From Phorcus lineatus (lineage: Eukaryota; Mollusca; Gastropoda; Trochida; Trochidae), in assembly GCA_921293015.1 (NCBI GenBank), contig OV121085.1, forward strand, positions 15,959,731 through 16,023,730: DNA of 64,000 nt. Reading direction: 5' to 3'. Below the pieces are notes generated by a model. That model was not told the DNA's origin, did not search any database, and worked only from the letters and a program-made list of their open reading frames with translations. The position numbers and the translations under genes are program-made. Positions 14,501 through 26,040 of the stretch are shown in pieces. The first letter of the stretch is position 1. Each line of letters opens with the position of its first letter.

Positions 14501-15075
14501 TGACTTATATTTGTAGCACCATAATTTAGGGCAAACGTTATTTCACTGAGCTTCTGTAAAGGTGTTACTAATTTGAACCCAATTTCACCTCATCTCAGCC
14601 CGCAATACTAGTACCCGTTTGTATGTGAAATAAATTTGAATAACTGATGAACATTGAATCACATCACTCCCTTAAAACGATGCATGCAAACAAACAACAA
14701 ACAATTTCATAAGGGGAAAAAACAGTTTGGACTTTCATTTTAGCATTTGTTTAATAGGTGAAGTATTACTGCCAGTGCCTTAAAATCTTCTCACTCGTTT
14801 AAAACCTTATCAGAAATTTTGAACAGAAATCACAGTGCTGACCAACAAAAACCAGTGAATATGCTAGTAAAGAAAATGCACTTATTGATTGATTAAGTCC
14901 AACAGCTCCTCACATACCAATTCTTTTGTCCTGGAAACGACATCACAATTTCTATGAATGCCAACACTTCCAATAACTTGACATTTTCTGATGGCTTTCA
15001 CAACCACCAAACATGGATTTGATTTCCACATAGATTTTACATGTCAAGTAAAGCTGACAGCATGTCACTTACAGT
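11581..15075. repeat. Duplicated block, copy A, left part
   Basis: This stretch matches 51174-55570 nearly base for base (by eye well above 90 percent, with long identical runs). The match begins at AGTTAATAGCTTCATTTT and ends at CACTTACA. Copy B carries extra sequence at 51491-51885, 53971-54153 and 54233-54551 that copy A lacks. No gene was recognised. The short frame at 13556-13756 has its counterpart in copy B but differs by several replacements and its end, so it does not look selected. Confidence 0.93.
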
Positions 15076-18000
15076 CAAGAAACATTAAACACTGTCAGTG
15101 GATAATTCCCACAGTTCACACATGTAGTAAATTCTGTTGTGTTATTGATAAAAAGTTTCAAAAGCACACATGAAGTAAATTATGTTGTGTTTTATGGCCA
15201 AAACGATCAGATATCTATCAAAGGGCAATCCGAAAAAGGACCACATGGCAGTTTCTAATCGGAGAACAGATGAGATTGTAATGAACATGAAAAACCCAAC
15301 ACGTAATATTGGCAGGTGTTTACAACATTTTGATTTTGATATTATAATCACACCTTACACCAACGCATAATTCATTTATGGAAATACTGGGGATTTATTT
15401 TTACCTTTAAAAAAAGGGAAGTAGCTTAATGGATCTTGGTCGACATATTTGTTTCATTTCTCATTTTAAAAAAGGAAGCAAAATATTAACTTGTCATATA
15501 CGGAATGCATGAATCCATCAAGAAATTGCAATTAATGGCATTTAAATCTTATATATCCACACTTTCTCAACTTCAATTACTTCCTCATATTATTTTTTAT
15601 TATTTCATCTTTAGAAAACCCTGGTTAAGGAAGGGATGTCTATTTTAACATGATTTTAGTATGCAGCAAGTTAACACACAATGCAATAAGTATCAAAATC
15701 CACTTTGTTCTCAAAGGTATCATTTTGCTTTTATTAGTTTAATAATATTAGAATCTACTTAGACACACGATTCTGCTTTTATATTTACGTACAACGCATC
15801 ATTTGAACATAAGGAGTGAAAATATATGAATACCGCTGTTTCCAGTGCATCAAAAAATCTTCAATATTGACGTTGAATGAAAGAAATAATGTAATCGAAA
15901 TTGTAAGGCTTTTTTAAATCATGAATCTGAAAATTCTACAAAATATTATCCATACCAAGATGTCCCTTGAAGGAGTACAAGACTTCTTTTGGAAAAGTCA
16001 TATCAGTTTTCCTCTGCGATAATTAAGACTTAAGACACATTCGATGTATATTTCAATGTTATTTGGTTACACTTATTATTTTTCAACATATATGAAAACA
16101 TAAGAGGAAGGTTTCTGGTAATTGGATTCTATCCTGTCCATAAATATTGCACAATATTTTAGCGGGAATGTCTGTATAGCAAATACATTGTGGCAAATTG
16201 TAATAAGCTCTTTTAAGCTCAGATAGGAAAGTATGTAAAGGATGGGTCTCGTGGTAACACAAAGTGAATCTCTCAATCCAATCTAGAATGTGACAAGCTT
16301 TAGAGATGGTGTGGTTTAAACTTATGCTATTTATAAATATGATAATTTGATTGTCGATAAGCTTGTAAACTTGAAAACTTATTTAATGCTGATCCATTGC
16401 TTTCATTCCTTTCTCATAAACGTGAAGTGTAAAGGATTAGTTACACTCGCAATGACTTTTTATACGTGTGTCTGATTGACAACGTTTTTCTATTTTAATG
16501 TTGTAATTACTTTAACGGGGGAACAGCATTTGAAAGCTTTTACTGACTTTTCACTGATAATAGTCACGAGAATGCTTTGTAAAACATGTAGCATGAAACT
16601 TTATTTACAAAATGACGATTGATACCTTTCTACAGGTGTAGTGAAATCATATTTGAATCAAGAAGCCGTTAAGTTCAATGTCATCAACGCTCAAATCAGT
16701 TATGTTCGCTTGAGACATGCGTGTATGAAAATGAAATGGTTAACTTATTGCATTATTAATTTTTTAATTTCCAAGCAATGTGTACACCATCCTTCAGTTA
16801 AAACTTCCTAAGAATTGAAAGCAACTAAAACCTAAAGCCGAATGTAATATTTGAAACATATGAATAACGTTGTAGTTATTGTTGTCACAACCAGTAGCAG
16901 ATGATATGATGAGAGGTATTGTGTAAACGATGAATGGTTTTACTGTTAAGTAGTGGATACTTCAATGTTTACGATAATATGTATATTTCTGATAAAGTCT
17001 TTCAGATTAATCTCCAATTTCCCCCAAAAATACCATTACCAGTTTTTAATGAAAATCGAAAAACATATCTATATGTTTAGGGTAGATTTGAAAGTGGCCC
17101 TTAAATTTAAGTGCAAATATTAATTGTTCATTTCCCCCTGAAAATGAAATTTTCTTTTAACTCTCGTAACTCATCTTTCGGGGAGTTTTTTTTTTTCAGA
17201 AAAGTTTTCTCGTATCAAGAAAAGTTTTCATATGGCAATTTGAGAATGAAGACCTTTAAATGATTTTGAGAGATAGGGGAGTAAGGGAAATTGATTATCA
17301 TAGCTTAACTTAATTTGGCACATTCGGTAAAGAGCTCGTTTCCTTGATTAAAAACAACTGTTTTCAGTTTCTTGAGAGGCCAGTATTACTGTTAAACAGT
17401 TTACGTATATGGGCCGTTTCATAGTGAGGTTGATTTCTGTTGTCAATAACGATTTGTTGTGTTCATTTTATCAAAACGTTGTCCTCAATTGTAAATTTAT
17501 CATTTATCAAAATATTCTATACTTTATACTCGAACGTGCACGAGTTTGTTTTTATGAGAAACAGCAGAATTGTAATCTTAAATGCCCGTCTAAACGCATT
17601 CTTATTCTTTGCCATGCTATATGAATAGCCGTGTCTGCTGCAGCTCAACAGAAAATGGGTACAAGTAGAAGATAATTGCCAGATGTTATTCGTTGGCTTA
17701 ACCTGGCTACCATTTTTTAGATCATTTTGACAAATGATTGGTCATTGATTCATTTTAACTACACCAATGTCAACATGTCGGCCAATGCAAGTCCAAATTG
17801 CGAATTTGTACTAAAGCAAGGCTTTTTTCTGGAAATTGCGTGATACTTCATATCCACAATCAGATGTAGGTCTTCCGGGATTATTCAACACCAGACATTC
17901 CTCATTATGTATATATAAGACTCATAAAGCATGGGTATAAACCAATTTGATAAATTCATTTAACGTTTAAGATGCACTACAGCTGTTAAAGTTTGTTCCC

Positions 18001-19108
18001 CTGTGTAAGAAATCCGACGTAAAATCATTAGTTTTAAAGAATGTTTAGTCAGTCTTCATTTCTTAGAAAAATGCTTTACAATCAAAATATTTAGATCGTT
18101 TTGTGAAGTTGTAATGTTTATATTACACATACAAGGGACATAAACGTGTTATGCCAGGAAAAATTTTGACATTCCCTAACCAGTTCAAACAATGTTGCCA
18201 TTCCTCAACTGGTCAAACTTAGAAAATTAGAATTTTCATTTATTCTATAATAAAATGTTATTTGGACACTTGACGAAATAATTTTGTCAAAATCGAAAAT
18301 ATGTGTCAACATTATGATAAATCTTGATTTTTTTAACAAAATATATTTTGAAATGATACTTTTATAAGATAATCAAGAAATATTATTTTAATTTTGCACT
18401 TCAGTGTTACTTTACTCTTTGCAAAATGTGTTTCTGTAGTACTTTGAGCATTATCTTTAAGTAAGTGATAGGAATATGTTTTTACTTTTATGTACCATTA
18501 CCATAAAGAGTGTTAAGACTCTAATGGTAAAATTAAATAACACTCGATTTCCTTTGTCGATTCAATCTGAAGATTAATAGCAACAACAAACGCAACTGCG
18601 TTCACTAACCATTTACTTAGTGTAGAGTAATAAAATTCTCTATCAATAGATTAATGATCAATCTAATCAATAATAATCAACATATCTGCTTGTACTAAGT
18701 CATAATGTTTTAAAAAAATTATATGTTAATTCAATGCAATAATGTTAAAATGTATGTTGCAATTACGTTGTATTTACAATATCACCTGTACATTTTCTTA
18801 AAATAAAATCTTTTGATTACTGGGCACAATCACTTAATTCATTACCTCACCTTAATTGGATGTGAGATATTGGTTGGATTGTTTTTCGCTTTTTTATTTT
18901 GACAAATATATTGTTCAACCCTGCTTTTGGAGATAATTGGTCCTCATGCATTACTTCTTGCATGTCATTGGCATATTATGAAATTTGTATTCATAGACTG
19001 AATAGTATGTACCATGGTCCCACAAAATCAATATTAAAACTTTAAATTTATTACTACAAATACGGCCTTTCTCATTGCTTTTTCGACATGATAAGGAACA
19101 CATTATAG

Positions 19109-19337
19109 GTGAGTTGAGGTGTCTTAAAGCCGCTTTCAAGAATATTTCACTTAAATCATGGCCACTAGTATTATTGCAGGGAGAAAGCCCGCAACACTAT
19201 TAAGGCTATGCATTGCGGCGAAACCTGCGAACATCGGATGGAACTAGCGAACCATTTGTGGTATGGCGCTGAATTTCAGTGTAGCATAGCAATCAAACCT
19301 TACTGCAAGAAGAACAGCTGGATTCCAACCCCGGAGC
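19109..19337 (-). repeat. Degraded tRNA-derived SINE
   Basis: It contains the family body on the minus strand (AGGGAGAAAGCCCGCAACAC on the plus strand at about 19178) and the CTTAAAGCCGCTTTCAAG tail. The segment joining body and tRNA head is deleted, leaving only GGATTCCAACCCCGG of the head at the right end. No target duplication is evident. Confidence 0.8.
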
Positions 19338-20262
19338 AAACACATTGTAAGTTTATTTCCTGAAGATCACCTGATATTCATGTTGCAACTGTTTTCTTGG
19401 AAATGTGAGAGCAAATTATTATATGACGAGAAATCATTGTGATATATACACTGTGATACATTTCTTAAGGTAATAGAGTGATCTTTCGAAAACAAATGTT
19501 ACCAAATGCAAGACATTCTTTTTTAATTACTAACAGTAGTCTTCAAACGAACGTGCCAAATTCACTTTAGCTTAGCAAATCAATTTCTTAACTCATATAG
19601 TTAAAAGGTGTTCATACTAAAATTTCTCTGAATTATCATCTTAGCTACCTTTACCAAAAAGATCGTGCGAAAGAAAATATCTTACGGAGTTTGGATTCAT
19701 CATTGAACAACCGATAGTTCAGTCTTCCATGTTATCCATGTTTATAGATTATTGTCACGAATGTTATTAGAAACTTTAAGCTCCCTAAGGAATTATCTTC
19801 AGACATTGCTGATTACATATTCAGTTGGCATTTCGGAGAAGCACCTTAATATCAACAAAAATTCATACGATGATTACGTCAAATTACTTTGACACGACCT
19901 AAACAGACATTCCTGGAACAAATTACGTTCAGAAAAATTATGTCCAGATTTGATTTACGTTTTGTATAATTTTATTACTCTGGAAAGGTATGCTTATTCA
20001 AGTATGATAATAGGTACACATTAACTTAAGAGAGGCAGTAAATTAAATATTTCTTAATCTGAAATTTGAAGAGAACGGGCATCCATCCGTCCATCTGTCT
20101 GAAATACAAAGATTATGATTTATTTTAAAGCTGTTTTCTCCTCCTGCTGGAAGGTTTGAGGAGCTTAAATTTTGTGTCACTCAGCCAATAGTGCTTACAA
20201 CTTGCATATTTAAAGATTCTGGTGCCAATAATAAAAGCCAAAAGGGCTATGCCCTGAAAACC

Positions 20263-20339
20263 CATCCTGCTACATCAGCGTATTTGAATCCGCTCAGCTC
20301 CTCCGCTATCTATCTAACCAGCAAATGAGACGACTCGAG
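20263..20339. repeat. Fragment of the CATCCTGCTACATCAGC MITE family
   Basis: The first 40 bp match the terminal inverted repeat of the copies at 35144 and 47348. They are followed by a piece of the interior (CCAGCAAATGAGACGACTCG) that also occurs, inverted, at about 24150. The rest of the element is missing. Confidence 0.75.
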
Positions 20340-20507
20340 TTTTAGTGCAATCATTTTAGTATGATACTGTGCACAGAAGATCTTGACATCAAGAGAAAAT
20401 AAAAATAAGTCTCACCGAAGATCTTTTACATTGATAACGTTTATGACGTCACAGTGCCCTCCAAAACGAAGTTCATAAACCGGAGAACAATCGGGATGAA
20501 GTGTTAA

Positions 20508-21438
20508 TGTCTCGTACCGCCACACAACTTCTCCTCCTCATGAATCTCAGAACACCCGACCAGAGAAAGATGCCACTGAAGACGCACGTCGACGATCTTG
20601 CAAGATCTGTGGTGGATTGACTTGTTTACGAATACCTCGATCCAGTTAGTCCCAGATGTGCCTGACAGGATTGAGGTTGATGCTACGTGAAGGCCAGTCC
20701 AGGACTTAGAAACCGGTATTTGTCAGAAACTTCTCTGTGGGCTTACCAGAATGTTAGTCCAGCACAATGTCTCTGCATAATCGGAAGCAGGACAGGTCTC
20801 AAAATCTGATCCATGTTCTGAACAGCTTTTTAACTTCCCTTGGTTATCAAGAGGAAAACGTGAGCATAACAAACCCCAATTAATGACGCTGCCGCCACTA
20901 AACCGGTTAACGTCAAGGACGCTGACTTGAGCGTGTTGTTCACCTCGACTGTGGTACACTCGTAAAAAAGAGGAATCAAAATTCGTCACTGATGCCAACC
21001 CAATTCCACCGTCTTTGAGTAAACCGTATGTGCTAGTTGCCCACGAAAGTCTGTTACGGTGATGAAGAGGTGTCAAGATTGGTCTATTATTGGGTCTCCG
21101 GGGGCAAAGTCTAGCAAATCGCAAGTGATTTCTAGCAGTTTGTGCATTTACCCTTCTACCAAACAATTCTTTACTTGTGGAGATTGCTGTGTTAAAATGT
21201 TTTTAAGATGTCGTTATCGTATTGCTTGATCTTCCCAGAGTGAAGTCACACGTGACAGGCCAAGCCTCGGACGGTTGGCAACAGTTCCAGTTTGATGCAC
21301 TCTCATCATAAGATTAGCAATTCTTTGTTGTGATCAATTATATATATATATATAGGCTCTTGCAACTGTGACCATAGACTGACCAGCATGGAGCCTCCCA
21401 ATAGAAAGGGTGAAGTTCTTCATTCGGAAACGCGGCAT
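20508..21438 (-). pseudogene. Second Tc1-like transposase, inactivated
   Basis: On the minus strand an ATG at 21438 gives MPRFRMKNFTLSIGRLHAGQ, the family N-terminus. This is followed by a (TA)n tract and stops. A 147-codon open part (20723-21166) encodes RRVNAQTARNHL, LCPRRPNNRPILTP and GGSVINWG, matching the central part of Tc1-like transposases, but the first catalytic Asp motif is lost (TNFDSS). Downstream in another frame are LDWPSRSINLNPVRHIWD and RKQVNPPQILQ, the region of the catalytic Glu, here changed to HIWD with no Glu at the expected place. It belongs to a different subfamily from the element at 2134, and no terminal repeats were found. It is catalytically dead. Confidence 0.88.
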
Positions 21439-23925
21439 TTTCTACCAAAGTTCAAACTTTAAATTTAAATTTGTTTTCCAGTTCAAGTTCCGTTTGCTTG
21501 TATAGTTTACGCTAACATACACCAAATGACCTCATGAGTTCGTGTTTGCACGAGCATTTCATGTTTTTCATCTTTATATACATGTGATTTTACAAATTCA
21601 CTATTTTTTTTATACTGTTTACTATTGTTAGAAAAACTTTAAAGTTTATTTGATCAACTAGAAAACGAAAATCATTCATTAGTGTGAAACTTTCATTTTT
21701 GCTCAGTATATATGATAAACCCCATATATGTCCCATAAGTAGACAACCGTCAGCTTTACTACTTGCTAGATTACATGTGAACTGCAAAAGGCAAATATGA
21801 ATTACAATTGAATTTGTGTTTATTTGTATTCGATAACGTATTCATATAGACAGACATTTCTAGCTTACATACTTTGACAAACACATTGATTGAACATGAC
21901 CTTTATAGAAGCGAATGTACAACCATGAGGTTACAGGTCAATTTCAGAATGTTCCTCGCGTCAATGCAGAATGTTCACAATATTTCCTGCTGTCGAGGAG
22001 TTAATGAGAGGCTGTTTAATTTACTTGGATAGGGATTAACCTATGACGTATGCAGAGCTGTGTCGATTTGTGAAGAAGTCGAATTACTTTGAAGCTGAAA
22101 TTAGGGTGAAATGTCCTGTAAGGGTTAATCTACACTGAACATAAAATACTTATGTAGACATATGCTTTTAGGTATATCTATTTTTGGAACATAATCTCCT
22201 TGAATGTAACCTATTTCAAAGATGCCCGATCTAATGTTCAATCAATTGCCACTCAGAAAAAGTGCCTTCTTATTTAAGATATGCTAATCAAAGTTAGGAG
22301 CCATGCCCATACAATTATTCATAAAACTTCTTTGATATTCAAGATGGATTTTCATTCGTAGATGCTTCCAATAGCATGATTATGTACAACATTGATGATG
22401 ATCCCTTAATCTCAATAATCATCACCTGTAGGCCTGTGATTATGAAATATTGATTAACAGCATTAACAGATAATCCATCCTAACCTTGGCTGAAAGTCGT
22501 CATCAGACATTTGCCTGGTTGGCACAATTTCTGGTCAAAGTAAATTTTTATGTTTTTTTAAAAATAATATATACGCATGTAAACTTAATGATATATATAA
22601 TGATACAGTTGTAAGACTGCAGTAGTCGATTTCTTTTTTGTTTTATCTTCTACGCTTAGGAATTATGTTTTTTCATAAGGAAATACAGACTCACACTTTC
22701 TCATGCTTATAGAAACTACCATGATATTCCCACAAAAAAGTTCCATTTTCAGTTTTTAAGCATGCAGCATTTTATTACTAAATTTTCTGTGTAAGAATTA
22801 TGAAAGTTTGATCCCAAAAAACGACTTTTGATCACATTCATTTTAATTTGCCAACCTTTCAGTATATATGCAAGTATCATCAACATTTCCTGTATATCAT
22901 ACAAACAATTATTCAAGGCTACCATATCATTCCATATTGCCATAATCAAATTACATTTGGATGTTACCATATATCAATAATAAGAAGATGATAAACTATG
23001 CTTGTTTTGATTAGACAGGGTTAGAAGGTCTGCATTACGCATAAATATAGTAACTCCAGTATCAAACATGTCTGATAACATATAAATTCTAGGCGGGTTG
23101 ACAGGTTTCATGCCACTATTAATTTGATTCAAGCGCCACGATAATATATTTGACCTAGGTCAACATGTCTTGACTTTATTGCGCAATTTGTGTATAAATG
23201 CGATAGACACCAAAAATTACTTCCTGAAGTGCTTATTGAGCTACCGCATCTTAACATCATTTTTATGTCAAATCAAATCGGCTCGGCATTTTCCTCAAGG
23301 GCAAACTGTCTAACGGTTTGATTTCGTAAATAAGCTAGTACGAGAACGGTTTAGTATGTGGTAATGAAAATCAGATCACTTTCTTAAGAAAAAGTTACTT
23401 GATATTCTTTTTATAGTATTTTGAATGTTTGACATCTTAATCTTTACCATTGTGCCTAATATTATTCGAGTCAAAATAGTCCAAAATAATAGTAAGTGCT
23501 TTTCTATGAATTTAAAGCTTCGTTATTTATATCTTTAACCTAACCCCGTTTTGATACATGAAAATCCAAAAAGAATTATATATGAAATTACTTATGTTTT
23601 GTATATACTGTATATATGATACAATATATGTAACTTGCAGTGTGTCTAGCAATACAAACTTTGATAACTTTGAGTTATTTGTTGTTATTGTGACGCAACT
23701 GCATTCATAAATGTCAATTGCATATGAAATGTCAATTGAATATTATATTCATGGAACAATTTGTATTGAAATGAATCCACATTTAGCTAATGAAATGTTC
23801 GAAATGTTAAATATCATGTCATGATATACAACCTTTCAAATGAAAATATTGTCACTTTAATCAAATCTCCTTGTGTCATTGCTTAATAAAATAACATAAC
23901 CATAACGTCTCACATCCACCAGGAT

Positions 23926-24266
23926 CATCTTGCAACATCAGTGTAAATGAATCCGCTGACCGATCTCCTTCCATATACCCTGATCTCTTTCGGGCCAAAT
24001 CCCTCGTTCGGCTGACACGGCTTGGTATTCGTGGTTAGCTCACCTGATATTTTTTCAGCCAATGAAATGTCATTTACCAACCAGGTTGAAGCTACTATCC
24101 TAATCTTAACGGGATTTTCCATCCGGGTTGTTCCGATGTTGCTGAATGCGAGTTGTCTCATTTGCTAGTACGATAGCTAGCGATACGAGGCTTTTGGCCT
24201 AAAGGAGATCAGGGTATATGAAACGAGCTCTATCAGCGGATTCAATTACGCTGCTGTAGCAGAATG
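23926..24266. repeat. MITE-like inverted-repeat element, copy in block A
   Basis: The ends are imperfect inverted repeats of about 35 bp (left CATCTTGCAACATCAGTG; right, reversed, CATTCTGCTACAGCAGCG), followed by GAATCCGCT on each side. The interior shares TCCATCCGGGTTGTTCCGAT and CAATGAAATGTCATT with the copies at 35144 and 47348. There is no coding capacity, so it is a non-autonomous DNA element of unknown superfamily. Confidence 0.82.
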
Positions 24267-26040
24267 CATCTGGATGTGCTAAAATTTCTGCCTGTTATCA
24301 CATAAGAATATTCTTTTTTTTCGATCGTCTGATTGACAATTGTCAGGTGTTGTTGATTCATAATTAAGTCGTGAATCAATGTTGTCCAAGGTGATGAATT
24401 GCCATAAAATGCAAACAATGTGAAAGACAATATTTCTATTCTTTTTAGTTAATATATATTTTGTAAATACAGAAAATTTTGTTAGGTAGACTAGATGCTA
24501 GAATGTTAATGCTCGACTATATTCAAAAGAAACTATTTAGTTTTAACAAGAACTGGGCACAGAGTAAAGTCCATGTTTAGTTAAGGCAGCACTGTACCAA
24601 AGTTCAGTGCTCAGCTTATCTGAAGAAGAATCCAAACCTGAACTAGAGTTTAGGACAGCACTTCGTCCCTAGATCTGAAACATTAGTTACTCGAGAGCAA
24701 ATACACATCCTGGCAAGCGTACAATTGTTGTCCAACTATTCGGAGCCCGCAAACTCCAGCAAGTAGATTAACCAAACGTGACACACTGTGAGACTCACGG
24801 GACATATGGTCTAGGCATAGGTAAAACATAAAACGTTTGTGCAAAGAGATTGTTAATCCCTTAAGATGACATATGCAAGTTCAGGAAAGAACGGGATGAA
24901 TATTATTTTTGTTGGACAAACAGATCGGACAAAAATGTCTTGAGACGGAAGCAAGGAAAGACATACATCCGGAATCGTTGGTAAAACTATAAATTATAGA
25001 CCCTTGATCGGTAAATAAAAAAAGGTTAAATCCCTAATTTGTATTTGTTTTTGGATATCTGAATACATGAAATTCATCCAAACTTAAATCCAGTTTATGA
25101 CTCGAGATAATTTGAATCTAATCAATTCGGATTACACACGAACACATGAGGAAGTGCAAAGCTGAAGAATTATGCATAGAAAGGAGCTTATCATTGTGCT
25201 AAATGCTCTATTCTCATTCTTGCAATAAATAAAATGAATCAAAACAGCGAGTTCCATTTCCGATATGAATTGATTTGAAAAGCATGTTGACACATTTTAT
25301 TCAAGGCATAATCTAAAAGTTTTCCTGAGATTCCCTGAATTTCTGATTGTTTTGAATAAATATTTTACTAATGATTGCTGATTACACATCATCAAAACGG
25401 AATGTCAGCCACGTCTGAAACGGTTTTCTTTACATCTTATGTGGTCTTTCTAATTGTTAATAACAACCGGATGTCAACAGCTTTTCTCATTGGGTAAATG
25501 AAAAAAGTCAAATGTTTCTATGACATTGGCAAATCTTTTATATTGGTGAACGTAATGTAAAGTTTCATGGGTTTCAGAGTGTTTTTCTTATTCCTTATCT
25601 TTTTGTCCATGAAAGCTTGGAACGAAAATAATTAATTGGTTTCTTTAACTAACCTTCATTCTTATTTGTGTATAATACATTGGTTGTAATTTGTTCCATG
25701 TTGTACAGTGTATGTGTTTTATCCTACCTTGTTACCTTAACGCTTTACCTAACTTTTAATGAATTTCATATTCATAGATTGAATAGTTTCACCCTGTTAT
25801 AGTGATAAAAACTTATTTTGTTGTATATCTTTTATGCAAATGTACAAACTCTCTTAAATCTTGTTAACGTCCTTTTTATATTCGTCATTTAGATATGCAT
25901 ATAAAGTTATCAACGATTAAATTAATAGCCTAAATTAATAGCCTAAATATGCCTTCTTGAAGAAGATGAAGATACGTCGGAATAAGCAACAGTGGATGAC
26001 GTCACATATGGTGCACGTATTCTTAGCCACGTCCTTCAAC

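Larger units (their letters stand above)
15076..20462. other. Segment present only in copy A of the duplicated block
   Basis: Copy B passes directly from sequence matching 15075 to sequence matching 20463, with about 2 bp (CA) shared at the junction. This 5.4 kb is therefore either deleted from B or inserted in A. It holds AT-rich noncoding DNA, a degraded SINE (19109-19337), a MITE fragment (20263-20339) and the 3' flank of the dead Tc1 transposase. Because B cuts into that transposon's flank, deletion from B is the simpler reading. No gene was recognised. Confidence 0.75.

Noticed and set aside
20723..21166. 147-codon frame as a domesticated transposase, since it is identical in both copies
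   Set aside because: Identity follows from the recent block duplication. The N-terminal part is broken by stops and the catalytic motifs are lost.
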